Numbered from the stretch's first letter, positions 26,702-39,007 are shown. The stretch is 64,000 nt of DNA from Neptunomonas marina (GCF_004005935.1 NZ_SACQ01000002.1:62001-126000); one strand, 5' to 3'. The notes: a model not told the origin generated them from the letters alone. Program-made: numbers and translations.

Positions 26702-27153
26702 GTTTCGTCGTTGATGTACAGCGTGAAGTTGAGCTCGAAGCTATCTCCGATGCCGACTTCGAGCAGTGGGTCAGCTGCGCACTCACTGGCCGTAAAACCG
26801 AGGGCGAGGTATGCATCTGCATCGTCTCGCCAGAGGAGAGCCAGCAGCTCAATAATGACTACCGCGGTAAAGACAAACCGACGAACGTACTTTCGTTTCC
26901 CTTTGATGCACCGCCTGAGGTTCCTGTCAGCCTACTAGGTGACTTAGCGATCTGCGCGGATGTTGTTGCTAGCGAAGCGCAAGAACAAGGTAAACCGCTG
27001 CGCAACCATTGGGCGCATATGACCATACATGGCGTCTTGCATTTAATTGGCTACGACCATATAAAGGATGCAGATGCTGAAGCCATGGAGGCGCTCGAAG
27101 TTGAGATTCTTGCCTCTTTGGATATTCCCAACCCCTATGAAAACGGAGAGTAA
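26698..27153 (+). CDS. ybeY: Endoribonuclease YbeY
   Basis: A 151-residue zinc-dependent endoribonuclease for 16S rRNA 3'-end maturation and ribosome quality control. The metal-binding motif HxxxHxxxxxH is intact in [11 protein letters not shown] (about residues 114-124). Length and the FPFDAPPEV segment are typical. Start overlaps ybeZ. Confidence 0.95.
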   Translation: MSFVVDVQREVELEAISDADFEQWVSCALTGRKTEGEVCICIVSPEESQQLNNDYRGKDKPTNVLSFPFDAPPEVPVSLLGDLAICADVVASEAQEQGKPLRNHWAHMTIHGVLHLIGYDHIKDADAEAMEALEVEILASLDIPNPYENGE

Positions 27154-27162
27154 GAAACAACC

Positions 27163-28008
27163 ATGAGCGAAGATCGATCGGGCCAACCGCGAAGTTGGCT
27201 GGGGCGTCTGGCCCAGGCGTTTACTGATGAGCCTAAAACACGTGAGGAAGTCCTGACTGTTTTGCGCGATGCAGCAGAAGAAAGCGTTCTGGATCACGAG
27301 GCCCTGAGCATTATTGAAGGCGCTATACAAGTCGCTGAGATGCAAGTTCGCGATGTTATGATCCCACGCTCACAGATGGTCGTTGTTGAGGCCGAGCAAA
27401 CCCCAAAAGAGTTCCTCCCCGTTATTATCTCCAGCGCCCACTCGCGCTTTCCTGTTATTGGTGAATCACCCGATGAGGTGATCGGCGTACTGCTCGCTAA
27501 AGATCTGCTGCCATTGATTATCGAAGATGGCGATCAAGCGTTTGATATCTACAGCAAGCTACGCAAAGCGACTTTCATCCCCGAGAGCAAGCGCCTCAAT
27601 GTACTGCTCAAAGAGTTCCGTGCTAACCGCAATCACATGGCTATCGTGGTTGATGAGTACGGCGGTATCGCAGGCCTTGTCACGATCGAAGATGTCTTAG
27701 AGCAGATCGTTGGTGAGATCGAAGATGAGCATGACGTTGAAGAGGATGATGGCAATATTCGCCCATTCGATGACAACGCTTACATCGTAAAAGCGCTCAC
27801 CGAGATCGATGATTTTAACGAGTACTTCGATGCCAGCTTCCCAAGCGATGAGTTCGATACCATTGGCGGCATTGTGACACAGCAGTTTGGGCACCTGCCG
27901 CGCAAGGATGAAGAGGTGCATATCGAAGACTTTACCTTCAAGGTACTCTCTTCAGATAACCGCCGTATCCGTTTATTACAAGTGAAACGTAACCCGCTCG
28001 ACTCCTGA
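27163..28008 (+). CDS. corC: CorC-type CBS-domain protein
   Basis: A 281-residue protein of the HlyC/CorC family: two CBS domains (about residues 70-190; RDVMIPRSQMVVVE and MAIVVDEYGGIAGLVTIEDVLE) and a C-terminal CorC_HlyC transporter-associated domain. It lacks the N-terminal CNNM membrane domain, like E. coli CorC (YbeX). It is linked to magnesium and cobalt efflux and, in E. coli, to ribosome metabolism. It sits between ybeY and lnt, as in enterobacteria. Confidence 0.93.
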   Translation: MSEDRSGQPRSWLGRLAQAFTDEPKTREEVLTVLRDAAEESVLDHEALSIIEGAIQVAEMQVRDVMIPRSQMVVVEAEQTPKEFLPVIISSAHSRFPVIGESPDEVIGVLLAKDLLPLIIEDGDQAFDIYSKLRKATFIPESKRLNVLLKEFRANRNHMAIVVDEYGGIAGLVTIEDVLEQIVGEIEDEHDVEEDDGNIRPFDDNAYIVKALTEIDDFNEYFDASFPSDEFDTIGGIVTQQFGHLPRKDEEVHIEDFTFKVLSSDNRRIRLLQVKRNPLDS

Positions 28009-28012
28009 TCCT

Positions 28013-29515
28013 ATGCGCAAATGGCTGCTGAACAAAAGGTGTGGTTTTGCCTTGCTTGCCGGAGCAATCACACCACTGGCATTCGCACCTTTTCACCTCT
28101 GGCCAATTGCGCTCATTAGCCCTGCCATCCTTTTCTGGCTCATTCGCTACCAAGCACCGACGCCCGCCTTCTGGACCGGCTGGAGCTTTGGCACCGGGCT
28201 GTTTGGCACAGGGGTGTCTTGGGTTTACGTTAGTATTAGTCAATTTAGCGCAACACCTGCACTGCTCGCAGCGGCTATGACGGCGGTGTTCGTCGCAACA
28301 CTGGCGCTGTTCTTTGCCGCTCAAAGCTGGCTGTACGCACGTCTAAACCAACCCTATCGATACGGCGCTCTCACTTTTATTGGCTTATGGGTGCTCTTTG
28401 AATGGCTACGCGGCTGGTTATTTACGGGGTTTCCGTGGCTGCTACAAGGTTACCCTCTACTGGATTCACCCCTGCGCGCATGGGCACCCATTGGCGGCAT
28501 CTGGTTACTCAGTTTCATCGCCGTGGCGATCTCTGTTGCCGGTGCCTGTTTACACAGCGCCAAAAGCCACCGACAACGCGGCTGGATAGCGCTCGGATTA
28601 TCCGCTTGCTTAGGGACCTTCCTGTTGCCAAGCAACTGGACTCAGCCCATTGGCAATCCCCACTCTGTTGCGGTTGTGCAGGCGAATATCCCACAGGATA
28701 TGAAGTGGGATAAGCGCTACCTACCAGAGATTATTGACCGCTATATACAGCTCACAGCAGAGCACACCGATGCAGAGTTAATCGTCTGGCCTGAGACCGC
28801 GGTGCCCGAAATCATCTACAACGCAGAACCGATGTTAGCGGCGTTCTTATCGGCACTCGAGTCACAAGACCGTACCCTCATCAGCGGTATCCCTTCCATT
28901 GAGTTCGACCGCAGCCACCCAGACGGCTACCGTGTACATAACAGCTTATCGGTGCTGACTGGCATCATGAACACCTACCATAAGCAGCGCCTTGTACCGT
29001 TTGGCGAGTATGTCCCTTTTGAGAAGCAGGTGCGTGGCCTCACGGCATTTTTTGATCTACCCATGTCGAGCTTTAGCTTACCACCTGCCGACCAAAAACC
29101 GCTCTTCACATCGCAACATAAGATTGCCGCAGCGATCTGTTACGAAATTGCTTATCCGGAGTTAGTCGCCGCATCGGCACAACAAGCGGATTGGATCTTA
29201 ACAGTCTCGAACGATACTTGGTTCAGCCATACGCTCGCACCGGCGCAGCATCTGCAAATTGCGCAATTGCGCGCCCTAGAAAATGGCCGCTGGATTGTGC
29301 GCAGCACCAACAACGGTATTACTGCGCTGATTAATCATCATGGTGAGATCACTGAGAGTATTTCGTCGTACCAAGAAGGGGTACTGCGTGGGGAGATTGA
29401 ACGGCGCGAAGGACTCACGCCGTATCAACAGTGGGGCAACATGCCAACCCTACTGGCCAGCTTGGCACTGGTACTCGTTAGCGCTGTTAGGCTGCGCCGA
29501 ACAAAAAGTTCTTAA
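28013..29515 (+). CDS. lnt: Apolipoprotein N-acyltransferase
   Basis: A 500-residue inner-membrane enzyme that adds the third acyl chain to lipoproteins. Six N-terminal helices precede a periplasmic nitrilase-fold domain with the catalytic triad visible in WPETAVPE (Glu), YHKQRLVPFGEYVPF (Lys) and AAICYEIAYPE (Cys). A last helix anchors the C-terminus. It begins four bases after corC. Its final 29 bases overlap the 3' end of trpG on the opposite strand. Confidence 0.96.
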   Translation: MRKWLLNKRCGFALLAGAITPLAFAPFHLWPIALISPAILFWLIRYQAPTPAFWTGWSFGTGLFGTGVSWVYVSISQFSATPALLAAAMTAVFVATLALFFAAQSWLYARLNQPYRYGALTFIGLWVLFEWLRGWLFTGFPWLLQGYPLLDSPLRAWAPIGGIWLLSFIAVAISVAGACLHSAKSHRQRGWIALGLSACLGTFLLPSNWTQPIGNPHSVAVVQANIPQDMKWDKRYLPEIIDRYIQLTAEHTDAELIVWPETAVPEIIYNAEPMLAAFLSALESQDRTLISGIPSIEFDRSHPDGYRVHNSLSVLTGIMNTYHKQRLVPFGEYVPFEKQVRGLTAFFDLPMSSFSLPPADQKPLFTSQHKIAAAICYEIAYPELVAASAQQADWILTVSNDTWFSHTLAPAQHLQIAQLRALENGRWIVRSTNNGITALINHHGEITESISSYQEGVLRGEIERREGLTPYQQWGNMPTLLASLALVLVSAVRLRRTKSS

Positions 29516-30152
29516 TGAGCTCTTTACCGCCCTCAGTCGCAAAGGATTCTGGATGGAACTGAATCCCTGTGATGGGGTACTCGCGATGTTGAATGCCCAT
29601 AATTTCAAACACGTCACCGGCAGCAACGCGCTGGCGATCTTCAAACTGATCCGCTGTTAGCTCTCCTACTACCGCCGTTAAGCGCAAACACGCTGGTAAC
29701 TCAGCAGGCTCTGCCACTAACGAGTGATAGCGCATCACCTCTAGCTGATCAGGAATACCGGCAAAAATACCTGAGCTATCGTGCGTGATCGGGCTCACTT
29801 TGCCATGCATCGGCAACGCGGCCTTAACAACACGACCACCAAAGACGTGCGTAATACCCTGCATACCCAAACAAACGCCCAGTAGCGGTGTCGTCTTACC
29901 CACCTCTTTGATCACTTGAGCACATACACCAAAATAGTGAGCATCTTCGGGGTTGCCTGGGCCCGGCGAGATGATAATACGGTCCGCAGCGATCGCTTTG
30001 ACATCCTCAAGTGTGACCTCATCGTTGCGTTTAACAATCACATCAAATGCTTCAATATGCCCGCGGCCACGTTCAGCGCTGAGGATTTCGCCGATAAATT
30101 GGTAAAGGTTGTAGGTGAAAGAGTCGTAGTTATCGATAATCAGGACTTTCAT
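29487..30152 (-). CDS. trpG: Anthranilate synthase glutaminase subunit, atypical lineage
   Basis: A 221-residue class I glutamine amidotransferase supplying ammonia for anthranilate formation. The catalytic Cys94 lies in LLGVCLGMQGI, where most TrpG/PabA proteins have GHQ instead of GMQ. The opening NYDSFTYNLYQ and ISPGPGNP are normal. There is a short extra segment around residues 25-35 and an unusual extension in the second half. It overlaps trpE in an ATGA. The pairing with trpE and trpR argues for tryptophan synthesis rather than folate (PabA), although a dual role is possible. Confidence 0.85.
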   Translation of the reverse strand: MKVLIIDNYDSFTYNLYQFIGEILSAERGRGHIEAFDVIVKRNDEVTLEDVKAIAADRIIISPGPGNPEDAHYFGVCAQVIKEVGKTTPLLGVCLGMQGITHVFGGRVVKAALPMHGKVSPITHDSSGIFAGIPDQLEVMRYHSLVAEPAELPACLRLTAVVGELTADQFEDRQRVAAGDVFEIMGIQHREYPITGIQFHPESFATEGGKELIKNFLFGAA

Positions 30153-31543
30153 GCCTCACCCTCCGCTACCATAAACTGATCCAGCACTTTCTTAGTACCC
30201 GCGAACTTACGGCGAATCTCTTCGTACTCATCCTCTGGGTTAGAGTCAAACACGTTACCGCCACAGGTTTGCACGTAAGCATCTTCACCCTTAGCAAACA
30301 CAGTACGAATCGGAATCGCAAAGGTGCAATCGCCGTTAAACGAGAAGTGCCCAACGGCTCCGCCGTATGGACCACGGCCATCCGCTTCAAGATCATCGAT
30401 AATCTTCATCGCTTCAATTTTTGGTGCACCGGTGAGAGTGCCGGCAGGGAAGTTACTCGCCAATGCCGAGAACATATCGTGCTTTTCAGAGATGATGCCG
30501 ACAATTTCACTTGAGATATGCTGTACGTGACTAAAGCGTTTAATATCCATCAAGCTACGCACTTTTACCGTACCAAAGCGCGCCACTCGGCCGATATCGT
30601 TACGGTGTAGATCAACAATCATGTTGTGCTCAGCAATCTCTTTAGGGTCATTCAAAAGCGCACGCGCCAACGCACGATCTTCCTTTTCGGTTGCTCCACG
30701 TTTAGCCGTACCCGCTAGCGGGAAGGTTTCCATCTCGCCTTGGCGTAAACGGAATAACAGCTCAGGGCTAGCACCGATCAGCTTTTGATCATCAAACTTG
30801 ACGTAATACATCTGTGGCGATGGATTCACTTCGCGCAGCTGCTCATAGATGTTGATGGTGTCGCCATCCAGGTGAAAGCGCTTCTTAAAACCCACCTCTG
30901 TCTGGAAAATTTTGCCTTCGATAATGTCCTGCTTCACTTTCAACACCGCTTGCTCATGCTCTGCGCGGCTCATAGTGTCGCCAAGGTTGGTAATCTTAAG
31001 CTCGCCGTTGCCCTCGTACTCTTGGGCAAGAATCTCCTCCACCAGAGGCAAACGGTTTTCATCGTAATAGAAGTAGATCACCTCACCGGTCATCTTATCT
31101 AGAATCAGGCCATCTTTATAAAGCCCAAAACGGAACGCATCGAACATTTCACTGTTTTGCAGACTGAGCGATGGTTCAAAATAATTCATCGCATCGTAGC
31201 CAAGGTAACCCGTTAGTCCACCCGCATATTTACGCGAGATAACATCCTGCGGTACTAACTCACGCAATAGATAGTAGGGGTTATCGCTCTCATAACTTTC
31301 GGTATTACCGTCACGATCAGCGATATACAGCGTTTTCCCTTGCGCCCAGAGGGTTTTCTCGGGATCAAAACCAATAATGGAGTGGCGCGATATATAGCTC
31401 TCTTCACCTAGGGATTCGAGCATAAAGCAGGTGCTAAAACGCTTCTCGATCTTTTTAAAAAGAGCAAAAAAGTCACAGTCGGCTGACATTGTCACGTAAT
31501 GGGGTTTGCGCGCTAAATCAATGCGCTCTGGCTTGGCCTTCAT
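30149..31543 (-). CDS. trpE: Anthranilate synthase large subunit, divergent type
   Basis: A 464-residue chorismate-binding enzyme. The tryptophan feedback site is visible as FMLES...GRYS-like IS-RHSIIGFDP near residue 40, and the catalytic segment GASPELLFR, FPAGTLTGAPKIEAM and GPYGGAVGHF are present. The near-invariant GAGIVADS segment is replaced by CGGNVFDS (residues 427-434), so this is a divergent TrpE. I chose the ATG at 31543, which has AAAGAG six bases upstream; ATG at 31549 and an upstream frame are alternatives. It lies 20 bases after trpR in one operon. Confidence 0.87.
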   Translation of the reverse strand: MKAKPERIDLARKPHYVTMSADCDFFALFKKIEKRFSTCFMLESLGEESYISRHSIIGFDPEKTLWAQGKTLYIADRDGNTESYESDNPYYLLRELVPQDVISRKYAGGLTGYLGYDAMNYFEPSLSLQNSEMFDAFRFGLYKDGLILDKMTGEVIYFYYDENRLPLVEEILAQEYEGNGELKITNLGDTMSRAEHEQAVLKVKQDIIEGKIFQTEVGFKKRFHLDGDTINIYEQLREVNPSPQMYYVKFDDQKLIGASPELLFRLRQGEMETFPLAGTAKRGATEKEDRALARALLNDPKEIAEHNMIVDLHRNDIGRVARFGTVKVRSLMDIKRFSHVQHISSEIVGIISEKHDMFSALASNFPAGTLTGAPKIEAMKIIDDLEADGRGPYGGAVGHFSFNGDCTFAIPIRTVFAKGEDAYVQTCGGNVFDSNPEDEYEEIRRKFAGTKKVLDQFMVAEGEA

Positions 31544-31562
31544 AGTCATCTCTTTCGGTACT

Positions 31563-31805
31563 CTATTTGCCTTGTAAGGCACGGGAACCACGTGTCACGG
31601 TGGCGATACCAACACCTAAGGTTTCTGCAATTTGCCGCTGCGGCACGCCTTGCTCGAGCATACGGAAGATCTGCAAACGCTTCGTGACCTCCGTAAACTC
31701 AGTTGGGGTTAGTAAAGCGCGCAGTGCAGATTCCATCGCATCAGGATCTTGCTGCTGCAACAGGTGCGTCACTAAATCTGATATGTATTCTTTTTCCGTA
31801 CTCAT
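31563..31805 (-). CDS. trpR: Trp operon repressor
   Basis: An 80-residue TrpR-family protein, shorter than the 108-residue E. coli repressor because the N- and C-terminal arms are trimmed. The DNA-binding part VPQRQIAETLGVGIATVTRGSRAL matches the E. coli segment containing GAGIATITRGSNSL. It should repress transcription when tryptophan is bound. It leads the trpR-trpE-trpG operon and starts only two bases after an almost perfect Trp operator, so the operon is autoregulated. No ribosome-binding site can be seen and the transcript is probably nearly leaderless. Confidence 0.88.
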   Translation of the reverse strand: MSTEKEYISDLVTHLLQQQDPDAMESALRALLTPTEFTEVTKRLQIFRMLEQGVPQRQIAETLGVGIATVTRGSRALQGK

Positions 31806-31806
31806 G

Positions 31807-31841
31807 CACTAGCATACTAGTATGAAAGTACAAAAAGTCAA
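31807..31841 (-). promoter_or_regulatory. trpR-trpE-trpG promoter buried in a Trp operator
   Basis: On the reverse strand TTGACT (31841-31836) and TAGTAT (31819-31814), 16 bases apart, form a promoter. On the forward strand ACTAG-CAT-ACTAGT (31808-31821) has both half-sites of the E. coli Trp operator (ACTAG-TTA-ACTAGT) unchanged. The operator covers the -10 element. Start of transcription is expected at about 31807, one to three bases before the trpR ATG. Confidence 0.8.
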
Positions 31842-32041
31842 TAGATAATCCTGCTGATCGCCATTTGTGCGGATAACCGGCCACCGCTACTCAATAGCAA
31901 TAACGATCGCGCCCGAGCCAACTCATAGAACGAAAGCCCGATGAATTAAATTTTGCGTAATCAATGAGAGACAGTAGACTTTAGATTCTTGCCTTAATTG
32001 AGGCATAATCTATCGCTAATACTTCAAAGGGAACTGTAGTT

Positions 32042-32503
32042 GTGACGTTTAAGCCGTTTGTTCTTATCTCTATGATGTTAATTGCACTGCCTGCAACCAA
32101 CACCTTGGCAGAGCAGGTGTACAAGTGGCGCGATGAGAACGGCAAACTGCATTTTTCGACAGTGCCACCCAAAGAGGTCTCTGGCGAGGCAAAAGCGGTG
32201 GACCTTCCCAAGCAACATCATGGCATCGACTCCGACCGTGTTAACCGCAAGCTGAAACATGAGCTAAACCGCACAGAGCGCCTGAAAGAGCGTCAGCAGC
32301 GCTCTTCTCATTACCGCACACGCCAACACGATACGTATGATGAAAACGCGTGCCGTGCAGCGCGGGAGCAGTATCGTAATGCGCGCGCCAATGGCGTAAA
32401 AGCGTATCAAGCTTCGACAGGCAAAATCATTCGCGTTGATGGCCCTGAGGCACAACCAGCACTGGAGCGGATGCAGCAACGCATCGATCTTTACTGCCAA
32501 TAG
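32042..32503 (+). CDS. Exported DUF4124-domain protein
   Basis: A 153-residue secreted protein with a signal peptide (about residues 1-23, ending NTLA) followed by the short DUF4124 domain (VYKWRDENGKLHFSTVPP, about residues 26-45). The rest is basic and charged, with two cysteines that could bond. The function of DUF4124 proteins is unknown. The start is the GTG at 32042, with AAGGGA at suitable distance. It stands alone and converges with a LysR gene. Confidence 0.75.
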   Translation: MTFKPFVLISMMLIALPATNTLAEQVYKWRDENGKLHFSTVPPKEVSGEAKAVDLPKQHHGIDSDRVNRKLKHELNRTERLKERQQRSSHYRTRQHDTYDENACRAAREQYRNARANGVKAYQASTGKIIRVDGPEAQPALERMQQRIDLYCQ

Positions 32504-32504
32504 C

Positions 32505-33398
32505 TCAAATAACGCTGTGCTGCATCTCCTCCATCACCCAGTCTTTAAACGCCTTCATACCGGCTGTTAACGAGCGGCCTTTCTGATAGACGAGATAAAA
32601 GCTCTTATTGGTGTCCATCTGGATATCGAAGGGGACAACCAATTTGCCCTCCTCGATCTCACGGGATGTCAGCGTACTATCCGCTAACGCAACACCAAGC
32701 CCCTCTTGTGCTGCGGCAGTTGCCAACTGGCTACTCGAAAGCTGCAAGCCGCGGCCAAGACCCGCACTATCTACCCCCGCTAGCTGCAACCACTCAGGCC
32801 ACTCATGTAGGCGCTTCGACACACTGATCAAGGTGTGTTGGCGCAGATCATCGGGCGTGGCGAGCGGTTTGCGCCCAGTTAAAAGATCCGGGCTACAAAC
32901 CGGCACCAGCAATACATCGCGCAGGAAGTGGATATCGATATCCGGCCAGTCTCCATGGCCAAAGTAGATCGCCATATCGGTGTTGGATGTGGAGAAGTCG
33001 ATCAAGCCTGTTGAAGCACTGATCTGTAGCTCTATATCGGGGTATTGCTCCTGAAAGCGGTTCATACGGGGCATCAACCAACGCGTCAAAAAGTTGGGCG
33101 CAACGCTGATGGTTACCAGCGCGGGATCGCTTGTGGTAACAAGCCGCTGCGTCGCCACTTCTATCTCATTAAGCGCGTGCTTAATGGGAATCAGGTACTG
33201 CTCGCCCACGGGTGTCAGCTCAACTTGGCGTTTGTTACGCCGAAACAAAGCGATCCCTAGATAGGTTTCAAGCGCTTTCACTTGGTGGCTAACCGCTGAT
33301 GCTGTGACGTGTAACTCATCGGCAGCCGCGGCAAACGACTGGTGACGTGCAGCAGCCTCAAACATACGAATTGCCTTGAGCGGAGGTAAACGACGCAT
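32505..33398 (-). CDS. LysR-family regulator, GcvA-like
   Basis: A 297-residue regulator: N-terminal winged helix-turn-helix (RRLPPLKAIRMFEAAARHQSFAAAADELHVTASAVSHQVKALE, residues 2-45) with the opening phrase characteristic of the GcvA subgroup, then a periplasmic-binding-like effector domain. GcvA subgroup members control very different pathways, so the target is unknown. It is divergent from the 62-codon gene at 33517, a common arrangement for a LysR protein and its target. Confidence 0.88.
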   Translation of the reverse strand: MRRLPPLKAIRMFEAAARHQSFAAAADELHVTASAVSHQVKALETYLGIALFRRNKRQVELTPVGEQYLIPIKHALNEIEVATQRLVTTSDPALVTISVAPNFLTRWLMPRMNRFQEQYPDIELQISASTGLIDFSTSNTDMAIYFGHGDWPDIDIHFLRDVLLVPVCSPDLLTGRKPLATPDDLRQHTLISVSKRLHEWPEWLQLAGVDSAGLGRGLQLSSSQLATAAAQEGLGVALADSTLTSREIEEGKLVVPFDIQMDTNKSFYLVYQKGRSLTAGMKAFKDWVMEEMQHSVI

Positions 33399-33516
33399 AA
33401 AAACACCATTGATGAATTTTTCTCAGCATTTTGGTGAATTTTGATCGTTTGTGCAAATCGCGATTCGACCTTAGTATAAACCCATCAAAACAACCCAGTA
33501 ACCACCGAGGTTCAAG

Positions 33517-33705
33517 ATGAACGACGATATTCAGATCAAAACCGACGCTTCAGGCCAAATCGACACGCAATACTACATGGATCAAGCACGTGACCTGCGC
33601 GCTGAATACCATGCTGAGCTATTTGCAGCTATCGTGAAAAAAGTTAAGGCGTTACTGCACATCAGCACACCGAGCATCGAGATCCGCCGTCCAGCACATC
33701 ACTAA
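33517..33705 (+). CDS. Small acidic-then-basic protein of unknown function, divergent from a LysR gene
   Basis: A 62-residue protein with a GAGG ribosome site at good spacing, a predicted helical centre (YYMDQARDLRAEYHAELFAAIVKKVKALL, amphipathic) and a basic, His-ending tail. I do not recognise the family; it resembles in size and helicity the short proteins found next to GcvA-type regulators. It has its own terminator. The shared 118-base region upstream contains TTGTGC and TAGTATAA spaced like a promoter, so it may be the target of the LysR protein. Confidence 0.7.
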   Translation: MNDDIQIKTDASGQIDTQYYMDQARDLRAEYHAELFAAIVKKVKALLHISTPSIEIRRPAHH

Positions 33706-33723
33706 AGCTGAACCGGCAAAGAA

Positions 33724-33751
33724 TTTGGGGCCGAACGGCCCCCAAATTTTT
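33724..33751 (+). terminator. Rho-independent terminator after the 62-codon gene
   Basis: TTTGGGGCC (33724-33732) pairs with GGCCCCCAAA (33737-33746), with one bulged C, and is followed by TTTTTG. The mirror image also carries some T residues, so it may serve the leftward lipoprotein gene region in both directions. Confidence 0.85.
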
Positions 33752-33763
33752 GACACACCAACT

Positions 33764-34104
33764 TTAGCGCCCTGCTCTCTCATCAAGACCATCATCAGTT
33801 ATCACCTCCGTAATAACAGGTGCATCGATATACTTCCCGACACACATCTCAAATGATGTTCCATCTGCATACACCACTGTTAAGCTAAACCCCTGACCGG
33901 GCTGATGGTTCAGTGCCAACATCCGCGACTGCCCAGATTCGAGTTGCAATAGCGTAATCTGCTCTTGCGTGTTCGCATTACCGTGCTGGATTTCGACACG
34001 CGCCAAACGTTGGCTACTTTGATTCGCGATCTGCACCCACAAAGGTTGATAATCGCCTTGCGGCTGGCAGGCACTCAGCCACACCCCCGCCAATAGAACC
34101 AGCG

Positions 34105-34117
<13 letters not shown>
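33764..34117 (-). CDS. Small lipoprotein of unknown function
   Basis: A 117-residue predicted lipoprotein with signal peptide and lipobox LSAC (MGRLALVLLAGVWLSAC, residues 1-17) and a beta-rich remainder containing one more Cys. I place the start at the ATG at 34117; it overlaps the end of the zinc-ribbon gene by 13 bases, and the longer frame upstream has no signal-peptide start. No family recognised. It may be co-translated with the zinc-ribbon protein. Confidence 0.68.
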
Positions 34118-37398
<3,281 letters not shown>

Positions 37399-37412
37399 GT
37401 AGGAGAAAAAGC

Positions 37413-37931
37413 GTGCAAAGGACAGGTGTATGGTTAAAGGCTAGCGCACTGGTGCTGATCACCGCGATCATCGCAGGCTGCGGTTTTAAATTGCGCGGGG
37501 CGCTCGATGTGCCTATTGCAGCAACCGAGCTAAGGTTAACGCTACCCAAAAATACACCTGATGCCTTTGAGCACTTTTTAATGCTCACCATTGCTGAGCA
37601 AGGTATCCGCATCACAGGCGATGCGGATTACCAGATCAAGATCGACAAAATCTATGAGAATCGCCGCTCCATCACGCTGGATGAAAAAGCGAACGTAGAT
37701 GAGTACGAGCTATTAAAGCTCGTCAGTTTCGAGATACTGGATCGCGAAGAGAAGGTTATTGCAACGAAGCTGCAAGCGCGCACGGAACGTATCTATGACT
37801 ACGATGCCGATGCTGCAACCGCCAGCCTTGCGCAAGAGCAGCAGATCCAGCAAGAGATGTGGCAAACCCTTTCGACGCGGATCTTGCGTCAATATATCGC
37901 CCAAATACGCCAGCTAGAAGCGACGCGTTAA
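37413..37931 (+). CDS. lptE: LPS-assembly lipoprotein LptE
   Basis: A 172-residue outer-membrane lipoprotein with lipobox IIAGC (Cys about residue 23) followed by GFKLRGA, the LptE signature. It plugs the LptD barrel and helps insert lipopolysaccharide. It starts at a GTG with a strong AGGAG eight bases upstream. Its stop and the holA start share one base (TAATG), so the genes are coupled. Confidence 0.94.
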   Translation: MQRTGVWLKASALVLITAIIAGCGFKLRGALDVPIAATELRLTLPKNTPDAFEHFLMLTIAEQGIRITGDADYQIKIDKIYENRRSITLDEKANVDEYELLKLVSFEILDREEKVIATKLQARTERIYDYDADAATASLAQEQQIQQEMWQTLSTRILRQYIAQIRQLEATR

Positions 37932-38959
37932 TGAAGCTCTCCGCTGAGCAGCTAGGTGCAGAGCTGAAACGCGGCATTGCACCTATCTACCTAGTCACAG
38001 GAGATGAGCCCCTTATCATCGAAGAGTCTTGCGATCTTATCCGCCAAGCGCTGCGCGCAAAAGGATTTGAAGAGCGTGAGGTCCTGCATGTGGACGGGCA
38101 GTTTTCATGGGAGTATCTGCTCGAGTGTGCCAATGCGCTCTCTTTATTTGCTAGTCAAAAGCTGATCGAGATCCGCCTGGGCTCTCAAAAGGTGAATAAA
38201 AAAGCGAGCGAGATCATTCAGGAGTATGCCGCCCATGCGCCTGAAGACAACGTTCTGCTTATCATTGCGGATAAACAAGATGCGAATACCAAAAAGTCGG
38301 CTTGGTATAAGCTGATCGAAAAATCTGGGGTACTTCTTGAAGTATGGCCGGTTGAGATCAATCAACTGCCAGGCTGGATACGCCATCGTGCAGCAAGCCA
38401 ACAACTCAGCCTTGATGATGGCGCCATTCAACTACTGTGTGACCGCGTTGAGGGCAATCTGCTCGCAGCCAAACAAGAGCTTGAGAAGTTAGCGCTACTG
38501 CACCCACAAAGCACACTGACGGCTGACGATATTATCGCCACCGTGTCAGATAGCTCGCGCTACGATGTGTATGGTCTTATGGACGCTATCGCGCTGGGCC
38601 AAAGCGAGCGCTGTATCAAGATCATCAATGTGCTACACCAAGAAGGTACAGAGCCGCCCATTATTCTGTGGGCATTGAGCAAAGAGATTCGCTCATTATA
38701 TGCCATTAAACAGGGGCTCGAGCGCGGCCAAAGCTACGATATGCTGTGCAAGAAAGAGCGTATTTGGGGCAAAAAGAAAGCGGTAATGAAACGCTGCGCT
38801 GATCGTTTAAGCACACAAACACTGCACCAGCTTATTACCTCTTGCCACGAGTTGGATCGTGTTATTAAAGGCATCAGCCAAGGCTCACCTTGGTTATTGC
38901 TTAACGATATTAGCGTGCGCTTATGTGGTGGGCCGATTAAACTCCCTATGCCCCATTAG
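37931..38959 (+). CDS. holA: DNA polymerase III delta subunit
   Basis: A 342-residue subunit of the clamp loader that opens the beta clamp. It has the typical opening with YLVTGDEPLIIEESCDLIR, the internal SLFASQKLIEIRLG segment and a C-terminal collar domain. The start at 37931 overlaps the lptE stop. Length matches E. coli HolA. Confidence 0.95.
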   Translation: MKLSAEQLGAELKRGIAPIYLVTGDEPLIIEESCDLIRQALRAKGFEEREVLHVDGQFSWEYLLECANALSLFASQKLIEIRLGSQKVNKKASEIIQEYAAHAPEDNVLLIIADKQDANTKKSAWYKLIEKSGVLLEVWPVEINQLPGWIRHRAASQQLSLDDGAIQLLCDRVEGNLLAAKQELEKLALLHPQSTLTADDIIATVSDSSRYDVYGLMDAIALGQSERCIKIINVLHQEGTEPPIILWALSKEIRSLYAIKQGLERGQSYDMLCKKERIWGKKKAVMKRCADRLSTQTLHQLITSCHELDRVIKGISQGSPWLLLNDISVRLCGGPIKLPMPH

Positions 38960-39007
38960 ACAGACTCTCCTATACTTAGATCACCTCCACTGACTACGGG
39001 TGATCCT

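Noticed and set aside
31843-32041. Small RNA or tRNA in the gap between trpR and the DUF4124 gene
   Set aside because: Only a short dyad (TGCCT-TAATTG-AGGCA near 31990-32005) was seen, with no strong secondary structure or terminator.
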